Shown: piece by piece, positions 54,791 through 63,770 of the stretch
Layout: each line of letters starts with the position of its first letter
How positions within the stretch are numbered: the stretch's first letter is position 1
DNA from: Tenacibaculum sp. L6
GTDB taxonomy: Bacteria > Bacteroidota > Bacteroidia > Flavobacteriales > Flavobacteriaceae
Reading direction: 5' to 3'
NCBI RefSeq assembly: GCF_028823685.1
Contig: NZ_JAPEHZ010000005.1
Span: forward strand, 1 to 64,000
DNA length: 64,000 nt
Translations under genes and position numbers: made by a program
The notes under the pieces: generated by a model
Told to the model about the DNA's origin: nothing
Seen by the model: the letters and a program-made list of their open reading frames with translations, nothing else
Database searches by the model: none

Positions 54791-55477
54791 TTAGAAACCT
54801 TCAGACAAGTCTTTTAAGGCTTTAACATCTAAAATAACGATTTCTTTTCCTTGTAAATCGATCATTTTCTTCTTTTTAAATTCAGAAAGTAATCGGATGG
54901 CACTTTCAGTGGCAGTTCCTATAATATTGGCAATATCTTCTCTAGATAAGTTAACCTTTATAGAGCCATTATCATTTTTTTCAAACTTGGCTTCTAAAAA
55001 CAAAAGAGTAGCTGCTAAACGTTGTTTTACGGTTTTTTGAGCCATATCAACAATAACATCATCTGCTTTTTTTAGTGAGTTTGCCATTTTTCTTAAAAGA
55101 TCCAAAGAAAAAAGAGGATTGTTCTCTAAATCCCTAATAATTTCATCTTTAGGAATAAAACAAACCTCCATATCATTTATGGCAATAGCCTTTAAATTTG
55201 AGGCTTCGTTGTTTATTAAACTACGTTCTCCTAAAATATCTCCTTTTTGTATTAAATGAATAATTTGATCTCTACCATTATCACTCATTTTAGAAACCTT
55301 ACAAACACCATCTTTAATACAAAATACTCCGTTGATATACTCTCCTTCATCAAATAAAACTTCTCCTTTTTTCACTGTTTTCGACGTTTTACACCCAGTG
55401 ATTCTTATCAGCTCGTCTTTTGTAAGAGTTTTTAAGGAGTTGAATTCACGAATGATACACTGCTCACACTTGCTCAT
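54791..55477 (-). CDS. Crp/Fnr family transcriptional regulator
   Basis: A 228-residue CRP/FNR-type regulator. The effector domain (about 25-145) contains VKKGEVLFDEGEYINGVFCI and KGDILGERSLINNEAS; the helix-turn-helix is SREDIANIIGTATESAIRLL (about 182-201). The N-terminus has Cys at 4 and 7 (MSKCEQCIIREFNSL) with further cysteines at about 28 and 50, so an oxygen-sensitive Fe-S cluster as in FNR is possible, though spacing differs from E. coli. I start at ATG 55477, not 55522, because MSKCEQC is the usual beginning in the family. It is divergent from ccoI, and its likely DNA sites lie before ccoI and ccoS. So it is the probable low-oxygen activator of the cbb3 oxidase genes. Confidence 0.88.
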   Translation of the reverse strand: MSKCEQCIIREFNSLKTLTKDELIRITGCKTSKTVKKGEVLFDEGEYINGVFCIKDGVCKVSKMSDNGRDQIIHLIQKGDILGERSLINNEASNLKAIAINDMEVCFIPKDEIIRDLENNPLFSLDLLRKMANSLKKADDVIVDMAQKTVKQRLAATLLFLEAKFEKNDNGSIKVNLSREDIANIIGTATESAIRLLSEFKKKKMIDLQGKEIVILDVKALKDLSEGF

Positions 55478-55512
55478 ATTTATGCCTTTTTTTCCACTCA
55501 AATATACAGAAA

Positions 55513-55534
55513 AAGCTGACAATTATCATGTTTT
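55513..55534. promoter_or_regulatory. FNR/CRP-type site upstream of ccoI
   Basis: AAAGCTGA-CAATTA-TCATGTTT, an imperfect palindrome (TGA-N6-TCA core, 6 of 8 outer arm bases matching) centred at 55523.5. The putative -7 element GACATTTG ends at 55560, 36.5 bases from the centre, the same distance as at the ccoS site. Confidence 0.6.
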
Positions 55535-55552
55535 AAAATAGAATCTTATCGG

Positions 55553-55560
55553 ACATTTGT
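55553..55560 (+). promoter_or_regulatory. -7-like element of ccoI
   Basis: GACATTTG agrees with TANNTTTG at all positions but the first (G in place of T). A weak core of this type fits an activator-dependent promoter. Confidence 0.45.
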
Positions 55561-55579
55561 TGTAGGCAAAAGAGTAAAT

Positions 55580-57959
55580 ATGGAAAGCAAAATATGTTTT
55601 CATTGTGGTAACGAATGTGATACCGAAAAAATTACAGTACAAGATAAATTTTTCTGCTGTAAAGGGTGTAAAACCGTTTATGAAATATTTTCAGAAAACG
55701 ATTTAACGTGTTATTACGATTTTCAAAACAACCCAGGAGCTATCCCTGAAGAAATACAAGGAAAGTACGATTTTTTAGATAATCAACCGATTGTAGAAAA
55801 ACTTCTTGAGTTTAACGATGGTAATATGCAGGTCATTAATCTGTATATACCGCATATTCACTGTAGTTCGTGTATTTGGGTTTTAGAAAATCTTCACAAA
55901 CTGCAAAGTAATGTGTCGTCGGCACAAGTTAACTTCCCGAAAAAAACTGTACGAATTACGTACAATTCAGAAAAGACTTCACTAAAAGAAATAGTACTAT
56001 TATTAAGTTCTATTGGTTATGAACCGTATATCAGTTTAGAAGATTATGAAGTAGGAAAAAAGAAAGTTGATCGCAGCTTAATTTACAAATTAGGAATTGC
56101 TGGTTTTGCTTTCGGAAACGTGATGTTTTTATCATTTCCTGAATATTTTGAAGTGTCAGAATACTGGTTAGAACAATACAAAGGTGTATTCCGTTGGTTA
56201 ATGTTTATTTTTTCGCTTCCAGTAGTGTTTTATGCAGGAATTGATTATTTCATTTCAGCTTATAAAGGCTTACGTTCAAAAATTTTGAATATAGATGTTC
56301 CGATTGCTTTAGGAATATTTGTGCTGTTTGTTCGTAGTACAGCTGAAATTCTTTTCGATCTAGGAACAGGATTCTTTGACAGTTTAACAGGATTAGTATT
56401 CTTTTTATTACTTGGAAAGTTTTTTCAACAGAAAACCTATAACTTCTTATCGTTTGAACGTGATTATAAATCGTATTTCCCAATTGCGGTAACCAAGATA
56501 ACTTCCGACAAAAAAGAAGAGAATACTCAAATTTATGAAGTTAAAAAAGGAGATAGATTATTAATTAGAAATCAGGAGTTGATTCCTGTTGATGGAATTT
56601 TAATTAGCGGAGAAGCAAAAATAGATTACAGTTTCGTTACAGGTGAAGAAGTGCCCGTAAACAAAAAATCGGGAGATAAGTTATTCGCAGGAGGAAAACA
56701 ATTATCAGGAAGTATAGAAATGGAAGTGTTAGCTTCGGTTTCACAAAGTTACTTAACGCAGTTATGGAGTAATGATGTGTTTCAGAAAGATAAGAACTCA
56801 TCTTTTAAAACATTAACAGATGAGATAAGTAAAAACTTTACCATAGTTGTGTTTTTTATCTATCGCTTTTTTATCTACTGGATTTTGGCTGTATTACGAT
56901 TCAAGTGTAGCGTTAAACGTATTTACTTCGGTTCTAATTATCGCATGTCCGTGTGCAATTGCATTGGCAGCTCCGTTTACTTTAGGAAACATCTTGCGAA
57001 TTTTTGGCAGAAAGAAATTCTATCTTAAAAATGCGACTGTAGTAGAACAATTAGCAGCTGTTAATTCGGTAATTTTTGATAAAACAGGTACGCTTACCAC
57101 GAATAAAGAAAACACAATAACGTATGAAGGAGAAAGCTTAGATCCCACTCAAAAATCAATACTAAAAAGTTCTCTTAGAGCGTCGAATCACCCATTAAGT
57201 AGAATGTTGTACACTTCGTTACAAGATGAAGAGGTGTTAACCGTAGATAGTTATCAAGAGCACGTAGGTAAAGGAATTGAAGCGAATTATCAACAAACAA
57301 AAATAAAAATAGGTTCATCTTCTTTTGTTAAAAATGCAAAAGAGCAAACGAATTTAGATACTTCAGTACATATTAGTGTTAATGATGAATACAAAGGAAA
57401 GTATGTTTTCAAAAATGCCTATAGAAAAGGTGTTCAGGAATTATTTACTCAGCTAAATAAGAAATATGATTTATCGATAGTATCTGGAGATAATGAAGGA
57501 GAAAAGAAGTTTTTAGAAGAGTTTTTACCGAAAGAAACCACCTTTTTATTCAATCAAAAACCACAAGATAAATTGCACTATGTTGAGGAGTTGCAAGAAA
57601 AAGATAAGAGTGTGTTGATGATTGGAGACGGATTGAATGATGCTGGAGCTCTAGCTCAAAGTAATGTGGGAGTTGTAATATCTGAGAATATTAACGTGTT
57701 TTCTCCAGCCTGTGATGCGATTTTAGATGCGACGAAATTTAATCAGATAGCAGATTATATAAAAGCCTCAAAAAAAGCAGTAAAAATTATAAAATATTGT
57801 TTTTTATTATCTTTAATGTACAATGTTGTAGGACTTTATTTTGCAGTAACAGGGCAATTAATGCCTGTAATTGCAGCAATTTTAATGCCTTTAAGCTCTA
57901 TAAGTGTGGTAGTATTTACAACGATTGCTACCAATATGTTAGGAAGAAAACTAAAATAA
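55580..57959 (+). CDS. ccoI: copper-translocating P-type ATPase CcoI for cbb3 oxidase, with a 1-nt frameshift
   Basis: A P1B-type ATPase of about 792 residues needed for copper supply to cytochrome cbb3 oxidase. The N-terminus has a Cys-rich segment (CFHCGNEC ... FCCKGC) and an HMA domain with PHIHCSSCIWVLE. The membrane and catalytic parts have TGEEVPVNKKSGD, the CPC ion site in LIIACPCAIALAAPF, FDKTGTLT and MIGDGLNDAGALA. The frame breaks in a T6 run at 56852-56857; with five T the protein reads IVVFLSIAFLSTGFWLYYDS without interruption. This may be a homopolymer sequencing error or a real inactivation. Upstream lies a possible FNR site, divergent from the regulator gene. Confidence 0.9.
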
Positions 57960-57968
57960 ATTTAAAAT

Positions 57969-58301
57969 ATGAAAACAGCAGCATTTTTAGAAAACTTAGA
58001 GTACAATGAAGAAAAGGTAGCTGTTTCTTTATTGTTAGAAACCGATTTTTCCAAAGAAATTAGAATAGTTTTTAAGAAAAATCAGGTAATGAAAGATCAT
58101 AAAGCACCTTATCCAATAGTTGTTCAAGTACTGAAAGGAAACATAGATTTTGGTGTAAACAATGAAGTAAAGAGGTTAAATTCAGGAGATATGATTTCTT
58201 TAGAAGCAAAAATTATACATAACTTAACTGCTTTAGAAGACAGTGTTGTGCGTTTAACCTTATCCAAATCAGATTCAGTAAACAGAGTTAAAGAAGTTTA
58301 G
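57969..58301 (+). CDS. cupin domain protein
   Basis: A 110-residue small cupin. The barrel is seen in IRIVFKKNQVMKDHKAPYPI (residues 31-50), VLKGNIDFGVNNEVKRLNSGD and the final HNLTALEDSVVRLTLSK. The two cupin motifs are present, but only the first His of motif 1 (DHKAPYP) and the His in the second (IIHNL) are seen, so metal binding is reduced or uncertain. It begins 9 bases after ccoI and ends 2 bases before deoC, so it is co-transcribed with both. A regulatory role is possible, not shown. Confidence 0.8.
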   Translation: MKTAAFLENLEYNEEKVAVSLLLETDFSKEIRIVFKKNQVMKDHKAPYPIVVQVLKGNIDFGVNNEVKRLNSGDMISLEAKIIHNLTALEDSVVRLTLSKSDSVNRVKEV

Positions 58302-58303
58302 TT

Positions 58304-58969
58304 ATGAGGCTGAATAGATACATAGATCATACGTTGTTGAAAGCTACAGCGACAAAAGCAGATATCGTTAAGCTTTGTAATGAAGCTAAAGAATATAATT
58401 TTTTTGCAGTTTGTGTAAATGGTTGTTATGTAGAATTAGCAGCAAAAGAGTTACAGGAAACAGAGGTAAAAGTAGCTGCGGTTATTGGTTTTCCGTTAGG
58501 AGCAATGACTACCGAAGCGAAAGTTTTTGAAGCTAAAGATTGTATAAAAAATGGAGCATCAGAAATTGATATGGTTATCAATATAGGAAAGCTATTAGAA
58601 GGAGATGAAAAATATGTTGAAAAAGAAATCCGATTGATTAAAGAAGCGATAGGAGAAAACACTTTAAAAGTGATTTTTGAAAATTGTTATTTGTCAAAAA
58701 AACAGATAAAAACAGCAAGTAAGTTAGCTGTAAATGCAGGTGCTGATTTTGTGAAAACATCAACGGGCTTTGGAACAGGAGGAGCAACTTTTGAAGATGT
58801 AACTATCATGGATAGTGTGGTAGATGGAAAAGCTCAAATAAAGGCAGCAGGAGGAATTAGAGATATAGAAACTGCACTGAAGTATATAGCAATGGGAGTA
58901 ACACGTTTAGGAACTTCTTCTGGAGTTTCATTAATAACAGAAGGAACTGCTGATAAAGATCAATATTAA
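58304..58969 (+). CDS. deoC: deoxyribose-phosphate aldolase
   Basis: A 221-residue DERA that splits deoxyribose 5-phosphate into acetaldehyde and glyceraldehyde 3-phosphate. The Schiff-base Lys is in ADFVKTSTGFGTGGATFEDV (about residue 150), with IDHTLLKATATKADIVKLC at the N-terminus and AAGGIRDIETALKY near the end. It is part of deoxynucleoside salvage together with the purine nucleoside phosphorylase gene downstream. It lies 2 bases after the cupin gene. After its stop comes the long word array at 58979-59141. Confidence 0.95.
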   Translation: MRLNRYIDHTLLKATATKADIVKLCNEAKEYNFFAVCVNGCYVELAAKELQETEVKVAAVIGFPLGAMTTEAKVFEAKDCIKNGASEIDMVINIGKLLEGDEKYVEKEIRLIKEAIGENTLKVIFENCYLSKKQIKTASKLAVNAGADFVKTSTGFGTGGATFEDVTIMDSVVDGKAQIKAAGGIRDIETALKYIAMGVTRLGTSSGVSLITEGTADKDQY

Positions 58970-58978
58970 TAGGAATTT

Positions 58979-59141
58979 GAAAACGAAAAGTGAAAAGTGA
59001 AAAATGTAAAACTAAAAGTGAAAAGTTACAAGTGCGTATAGCCTACAGCATATAGCTTACAGCTTTCAGCCAAAAGTAATCTAACAATCAAATAATCCAA
59101 ATATCTAAGCACCCAAGTATCCAAACATCTAAAAATCTAAA
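58979..59141 (+). repeat. tandem tract of heptamer and octamer word arrays
   Basis: Three consecutive arrays in register: eight 7-nt units of the AAAAGTG type (58979-59034; for example AAAAGTG, AAAAATG, AAAAGTT, ACAAGTG), five 7-nt units of the CYTAYAG type (59035-59069: CGTATAG, CCTACAG, CATATAG, CTTACAG, CTTTCAG), and eight 8-nt units of consensus NATCYAAN (59078-59141: AATCTAAC, AATCAAAT, AATCCAAA, TATCTAAG, CACCCAAG, TATCCAAA, CATCTAAA, AATCTAAA). The tract fills almost the whole gap between deoC and deoD and ends 3 bases before the deoD ATG. Units vary, but their length does not. Confidence 0.85.
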
Positions 59142-59144
59142 ATA

Positions 59145-59843
59145 ATGAGCGTACATATTGAAGCAAAAAAAGGAGAAATAGCAGAAACTGTTTTATTACC
59201 AGGTGATCCTATGCGAGCAAAGTGGATTGCAGAAACATTTTTAGAAAATCCAGTTTGCTATAATGATGTTCGAGGTATGTTAGGATTCACAGGAACTTAT
59301 CATGGAAAGAAGATTTCTGTACAAGGAACAGGAATGGGAATTCCTTCAGCGTTAATCTATGCTCATGAATTGATTACTGAGTACGGAGTTAAAAATTTAA
59401 TTCGAGTAGGTTCAGCAGGTTCTTATCAAAAGGAAGTAAGAATTAGAGATATTGTTATAGCGATGGCGGCTTCAACCAACTCAGGATTAAATACGATTCG
59501 TTTTAACGGAGCCGATTATGCGCCAACGGCGAGTTTTGAGTTGTTTCTAAAAGCTATTGAAGTAGCAAAAGAAAAAGGAATTCAGTTAAAAGCAGGGAAT
59601 ATTTTAAGTTCTGATGAGTTTTATGCTGATGAATTTGAAAGCTATAAAAAATGGGCAGATTACGGTGTGCTGTGTGTTGAAATGGAAACAAACGGATTGT
59701 ATACCGTTGCTGCTAAACACAAAGTAAACGCATTATCAATCTTAACTATTTCAGATAGTTTGGTTACAAAAGAAAGAACAACTGCCGAAGAAAGAGAGCA
59801 AACTTTTAAAGAAATGATAGAAATTGCTTTAGAATTGGCTTAA
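59145..59843 (+). CDS. deoD: purine-nucleoside phosphorylase, DeoD type
   Basis: A 232-residue hexameric-type (NP-I) phosphorylase that splits purine (deoxy)nucleosides into base and (deoxy)ribose 1-phosphate. Key segments are [20 protein letters not shown] (phosphate site, residues 17-36), [20 protein letters not shown] (about 85-104), and [16 protein letters not shown] (about 177), with SDSLVT near the end. It feeds deoxyribose 1-phosphate toward deoC. The long word array lies directly before the start codon, so any ribosome-binding region is within that array. Confidence 0.94.
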   Translation: MSVHIEAKKGEIAETVLLPGDPMRAKWIAETFLENPVCYNDVRGMLGFTGTYHGKKISVQGTGMGIPSALIYAHELITEYGVKNLIRVGSAGSYQKEVRIRDIVIAMAASTNSGLNTIRFNGADYAPTASFELFLKAIEVAKEKGIQLKAGNILSSDEFYADEFESYKKWADYGVLCVEMETNGLYTVAAKHKVNALSILTISDSLVTKERTTAEEREQTFKEMIEIALELA

Positions 59844-59870
59844 TGTCAGTTCGAGTGATTTTGTAGAAGA

Positions 59871-61256
59871 ATGAAACAAAATAGTATCGAGAACATGAAT
59901 TCACTTATTCAAAAATATAACATTCCAGGACCAAGATATACGAGTTATCCAACTGTTCCGTATTGGGACAATGAAACTTTTTCAAAGGAGAAATGGATAG
60001 CAACGTTTAAACAATCGTTTATAGAAAGTAATTCTACAGAAGGAATTAGTTTATACATTCACTTACCGTTTTGTGAAAGTTTATGTACGTTTTGTGCGTG
60101 CCACAAACATATTACAAAGCGTCATGAAGTTGAAGATCCGTATATAGAAACGGTGTTAAAAGAGTGGCAATTGTACGTTGATTTGGTAGATGAAAAACCA
60201 ATAATAAAAGAAATTCATTTAGGAGGAGGAACGCCAACGTTCTTTTCTGAAACACAATTAAAAAGATTGATTGATGGAATTTTTATGAATGCTGAAAAAC
60301 ATCCTGATCATGAATTTAGTTTTGAAGGGCATCCGAACAATACTACGAAAGAGCATTTACAGACATTGTATAATTTAGGGTTTACACGTGTAAGTTTTGG
60401 AGTGCAAGATTACAATCCGAAGGTACAAGAAGCAATCCACAGAATTCAACCATTTGAAAATGTAGAGAAAGTACATAATTGGGCAAAAGAGATAGGATAT
60501 ACTTCTATCAGCCACGATTTAGTGTTTGGTCTTCCGTTTCAAACGAAAGAAAATGTAATTTATACCATTAATAGAACCAAAGAACTACAACCTGATAGAA
60601 TTTCGTTTTACAGTTATGCGCATGTGCCGTGGGTAAAAGGAGTAGGGCAACGTGGATTTAATGAAAACGATTTACCTAAGAATGAAGAGAAACGAGAGTT
60701 ATATGAAATAGGTAAGGAGTTATTTGCGGAAATGGGCTATGTTGAAATAGGGATGGATCATTTTGCATTACCAACAGACAGTTTATACAAAGCGACCGAA
60801 GAGAAAACTTTACACCGTAACTTTATGGGATATACCGCTAATAAAACTCAGTTAATGATTGGTTTGGGTATGTCGGCAATTTCAGATTCTTGGTACGGAT
60901 TTGCGCAAAATGTGAAAACGGTAAAAGAATATGAAAAAGTAGTTAACGAAGGCGAGATTCCTGTGTTTAGAGGACATATTTTATCCGAAGAAGATTTAAT
61001 TATTAGAAAACATATTTTAAATATTATGTGTCATTTTTCTACTTCGTGGAAAGAAGATTCATTAAAAATTGAAAATGTAGAAATGTACATAGAAAAGCTA
61101 GAAGAAATGATAGCTGATGGATTGGTGTCTGTTGAAGGAAGCGAGTTGATAGTACCTGAAAAAGCAAGACCGTATGTGCGAAATATTTGCATGGCTTTCG
61201 ATAAAAAATTACATGAAAAACAACCAGAAACAAAGTTGTTTTCAATGACTATTTAA
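59871..61256 (+). CDS. hemN: oxygen-independent coproporphyrinogen III oxidase
   Basis: A 461-residue radical-SAM enzyme that decarboxylates coproporphyrinogen III in haem synthesis without oxygen. The 4Fe-4S/SAM motif is CESLCTFCACHK (C-x3-C-x2-C, about residues 60-71). The N-terminal YNIPGPRYTSYPTVPYWDN and the GGGTPTFFSETQL segment (about 118) are typical, and the C-terminal HemN domain is complete. The start could be 59871 or ATG 59895 (MNSLIQKYN). Its place just before the cbb3 oxidase genes fits haem supply under low oxygen. No clear FNR-type site is seen in the 27-base gap before it. Confidence 0.93.
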   Translation: MKQNSIENMNSLIQKYNIPGPRYTSYPTVPYWDNETFSKEKWIATFKQSFIESNSTEGISLYIHLPFCESLCTFCACHKHITKRHEVEDPYIETVLKEWQLYVDLVDEKPIIKEIHLGGGTPTFFSETQLKRLIDGIFMNAEKHPDHEFSFEGHPNNTTKEHLQTLYNLGFTRVSFGVQDYNPKVQEAIHRIQPFENVEKVHNWAKEIGYTSISHDLVFGLPFQTKENVIYTINRTKELQPDRISFYSYAHVPWVKGVGQRGFNENDLPKNEEKRELYEIGKELFAEMGYVEIGMDHFALPTDSLYKATEEKTLHRNFMGYTANKTQLMIGLGMSAISDSWYGFAQNVKTVKEYEKVVNEGEIPVFRGHILSEEDLIIRKHILNIMCHFSTSWKEDSLKIENVEMYIEKLEEMIADGLVSVEGSELIVPEKARPYVRNICMAFDKKLHEKQPETKLFSMTI

Positions 61257-61298
61257 TGAAAAATATTAAAAGAAGGTTATCTTTTTAAAAAAAGATTC

Positions 61299-61320
61299 AA
61301 ATATGATAAATGTCATATTT
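61299..61320. promoter_or_regulatory. FNR/CRP-type site of the ccoSNOQP operon
   Basis: AAATATGA-TAAATG-TCATATTT: perfect 8-bp inverted arms with 6-base spacer, centred at 61309.5. It lies about 43 bases before the expected transcription start, the class II activator position. The neighbouring regulator at 54791-55477 is the likely ligand. Confidence 0.78.
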
Positions 61321-61338
61321 TAAGAAAATCTTCACAAT

Positions 61339-61346
61339 TATCTTTG
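61339..61346 (+). promoter_or_regulatory. -7 element of the ccoS operon promoter
   Basis: TATCTTTG, exact match to TANNTTTG, with no -33 TTG; the FNR-type palindrome occupies that upstream place, so activation is expected. It lies 24 bases before the ccoS ATG. Confidence 0.7.
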
Positions 61347-61369
61347 AACTACAAATTATCAGGCAAGAT

Positions 61370-61537
61370 ATGAGCGTTATTTATTTACTACTTACACTAA
61401 GTATTTTAGTGGCTATTATTTTCTTTATAGCATTTATTGTTTCAGTAAAAAATGGGCAGTACGATGATTCGTATACGCCATCGGTTCGCATGTTGTTTGA
61501 TGATGAATTGGTAAAAGAAGACAATATTAACAACTAA
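61370..61537 (+). CDS. ccoS: cbb3-type cytochrome oxidase assembly protein CcoS
   Basis: A 55-residue protein with one N-terminal membrane helix (VIYLLLTLSILVAIIFFIAF) and a short tail with NGQYDDSYTPSVRMLFDDE, the conserved CcoS end in flavobacteria. CcoS is required for cofactor insertion in the cbb3 oxidase, probably together with CcoI. I start at ATG 61370; an upstream start at 61310 would lie inside the FNR-type site. It is the first gene of the oxidase operon and is 26 bases before ccoNO. Confidence 0.88.
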   Translation: MSVIYLLLTLSILVAIIFFIAFIVSVKNGQYDDSYTPSVRMLFDDELVKEDNINN

Positions 61538-61563
61538 CAATAGATATTAAATTCAAATAGATT

Positions 61564-63765
61564 ATGGAAATGCAACAATTTTATTACGATAATAAGATCG
61601 TAAAAAAATTCATCTACGCAACCTTACTATGGGGAATAGTAGGTTTTTCAGTAGGATTGTTATTGGCTTTTATGTTTTTATTCCCAAATTTAACTGACGG
61701 TATTTCGTGGTTAAGTTTCGGACGTTTAAGACCATTACATACCAACGCAGTAATTTTCGCTTTCGTAGGAAATGCCATTTTTGCGGGAGTGTATTACTCA
61801 TTGCAGCGATTACTGAAAGCGCGTATGGCGAGTAATTTTTTAAGTAACTTTAACTTTTGGGGATGGCAGTTAATTATTGTTGCAGCAGCCATAACACTTC
61901 CGTTAGGGTATACAACTTCAAAAGAATATGCCGAATTAGAATGGCCAATTGATATTGCCATCGCACTAGTTTGGGTAGCTTTTGGCGCTAACATGATTTG
62001 GACAATCTTACAAAGAAGACAACGTCACTTATATGTAGCCATTTGGTTTTACTTAGGAACTTTTGTAACCGTAGCAGTATTACATATATTTAATAGTTTA
62101 GCATTACCAGTAAACTTTATGAAGAGTTACTCTGTGTATGCAGGGGTGCAAGATGCACTGGTACAATGGTGGTACGGGCATAACGCCGTAGCATTTTTCT
62201 TAACAACTCCGTTCTTAGGATTAATGTACTACTTTGTTCCTAAAGCGGCTAATCGTCCGGTATATTCATATAGATTATCTATTGTACACTTCTGGTCGTT
62301 AATTTTTATCTACATCTGGGCAGGACCTCACCACTTATTATATACATCTTTACCAGATTGGGCACAAAACTTAGGAGTAGCATTCTCTGTAATGTTAATT
62401 GCACCATCTTGGGGAGGTATGATCAACGGATTATTAACACTTCGTGGAGCTTGGGATAAAGTAAGAGTAGATCCAGTATTAAAATTCATGGTAGTTGCAA
62501 TTACAGGTTATGGTATGGCAACTTTTGAAGGACCAATGTTATCGTTAAAGAATGTAAACGCAATTGCACACTTTAGTGATTGGATTATTGCTCACGTACA
62601 CGTAGGTGCCTTAGCATGGAACGGATTCTTAACTTTCGGTATGTTATACTGGTTAGTACCAAGAATGTTCAAAACAAAATTATACTCTACAGCATTGGCT
62701 AACTTCCACTTCTGGATTGGAACTTTAGGTATCATCATGTATGCATTACCAATGTACGTAGCAGGATTTGTGCAAGCTTCAATGTGGAAACAATTTAACC
62801 CAGATGGAACCTTAACCTACGGAAACTTCTTAGAAACAGTTAACGAAATCATTCCAATGTACTGGATGCGTGCTATTGGAGGAAGTTTATTTATCCTAGG
62901 AGCATTCGTAATGTTATACAACATTATTAAAACTGTAAAATCTGGTACTGGAGTTACTGATGAATTAGCAGAAGCACCAGCATTAACTAAAGTTTCTAAG
63001 CACAGAACTTCAAATGAAGGATGGCACACTTGGTTAGAAAGAAGACCTGTAAAATTAACTATTTATGCTACTGTAGCTATTTTAATTGGAGGGATTGTAC
63101 AAATTATACCAACATTATTAGTAAAATCTAATATTCCAACAATAACAAGTGTACAACCATATACACCGTTAGAATTAGAAGGTAGAGATATTTATATCCG
63201 TGAAGGATGTGTTGGATGTCACTCACAAATGGTACGTCCATTCAGATCAGAAGTAGAGCGTTACGGAGAGTTTGCCAAGGCAGGAGAGTTTGTATATGAT
63301 CATCCATTCTTATGGGGTTCTAAACGTACAGGTCCAGATTTATTAAGAGTTGGAGGTAAGTATAACGATAGTTGGCACTTAAACCACATGTACGATCCAC
63401 AAAGTACATCACCAGGATCTATCATGCCAGCATACCAATGGTTAGTAAGAGATGAGTTAGATAAGAGTGATACTGAAAGAAAAATGAAAGCAATGGTAAG
63501 TTTAGGAGTTCCATATACTGATGAAGATATTGCCAATGCACAAGCAAGTATGGATGCTCAAGGAGCGAAAATTCAAGAGAATTTATACGCAGACCCTGAT
63601 TTCAAAGCAAACTATGAAGCAGATAAGAAGTATGCTCAAGAAAACGGACAGACTTTCATTGAAATGAAAGATAGAGAAATCGTAGCCTTAATCGCTTATT
63701 TACAAAGATTAGGTACCGATATAAAAGTAAAAGATGTTGAAGATCAATTAAGCGCTAAAAACTAG
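61564..63765 (+). CDS. ccoN: cbb3-type cytochrome c oxidase subunits I and II fused (CcoNO)
   Basis: A 733-residue fusion of the catalytic subunit CcoN (about 1-470) and the mono-haem subunit CcoO (about 500-733). CcoN has about 12 membrane helices and haem/copper ligands in RPLHTNAVIFAFVGNAIFAG, YGHNAVAFFLTTPFLGLMYY, WAGPHHLLYTSLPDW, and DWIIAHVHVGALAWNGF. The CcoO part has one membrane helix (LTIYATVAILIGGIVQII) and the haem c motif CVGCH (about 540), with the axial Met in SIMPAYQWL. It is a high-affinity terminal oxidase for low oxygen. The fusion is normal for Bacteroidetes. Confidence 0.95.
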   Translation: MEMQQFYYDNKIVKKFIYATLLWGIVGFSVGLLLAFMFLFPNLTDGISWLSFGRLRPLHTNAVIFAFVGNAIFAGVYYSLQRLLKARMASNFLSNFNFWGWQLIIVAAAITLPLGYTTSKEYAELEWPIDIAIALVWVAFGANMIWTILQRRQRHLYVAIWFYLGTFVTVAVLHIFNSLALPVNFMKSYSVYAGVQDALVQWWYGHNAVAFFLTTPFLGLMYYFVPKAANRPVYSYRLSIVHFWSLIFIYIWAGPHHLLYTSLPDWAQNLGVAFSVMLIAPSWGGMINGLLTLRGAWDKVRVDPVLKFMVVAITGYGMATFEGPMLSLKNVNAIAHFSDWIIAHVHVGALAWNGFLTFGMLYWLVPRMFKTKLYSTALANFHFWIGTLGIIMYALPMYVAGFVQASMWKQFNPDGTLTYGNFLETVNEIIPMYWMRAIGGSLFILGAFVMLYNIIKTVKSGTGVTDELAEAPALTKVSKHRTSNEGWHTWLERRPVKLTIYATVAILIGGIVQIIPTLLVKSNIPTITSVQPYTPLELEGRDIYIREGCVGCHSQMVRPFRSEVERYGEFAKAGEFVYDHPFLWGSKRTGPDLLRVGGKYNDSWHLNHMYDPQSTSPGSIMPAYQWLVRDELDKSDTERKMKAMVSLGVPYTDEDIANAQASMDAQGAKIQENLYADPDFKANYEADKKYAQENGQTFIEMKDREIVALIAYLQRLGTDIKVKDVEDQLSAKN

Positions 63766-63770
63766 AAATT

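Noticed and set aside
56847-56862. Programmed frameshift in ccoI
   Set aside because: The shift needed is +1 in the zero frame GTG-TTT-TTT-ATC, the later frame has no independent product known, and rplA and the symporter are also broken, so error or mutation is more likely.
58979-59141. CRISPR array
   Set aside because: Units are 7 or 8 nt without spacers and no cas genes are present.
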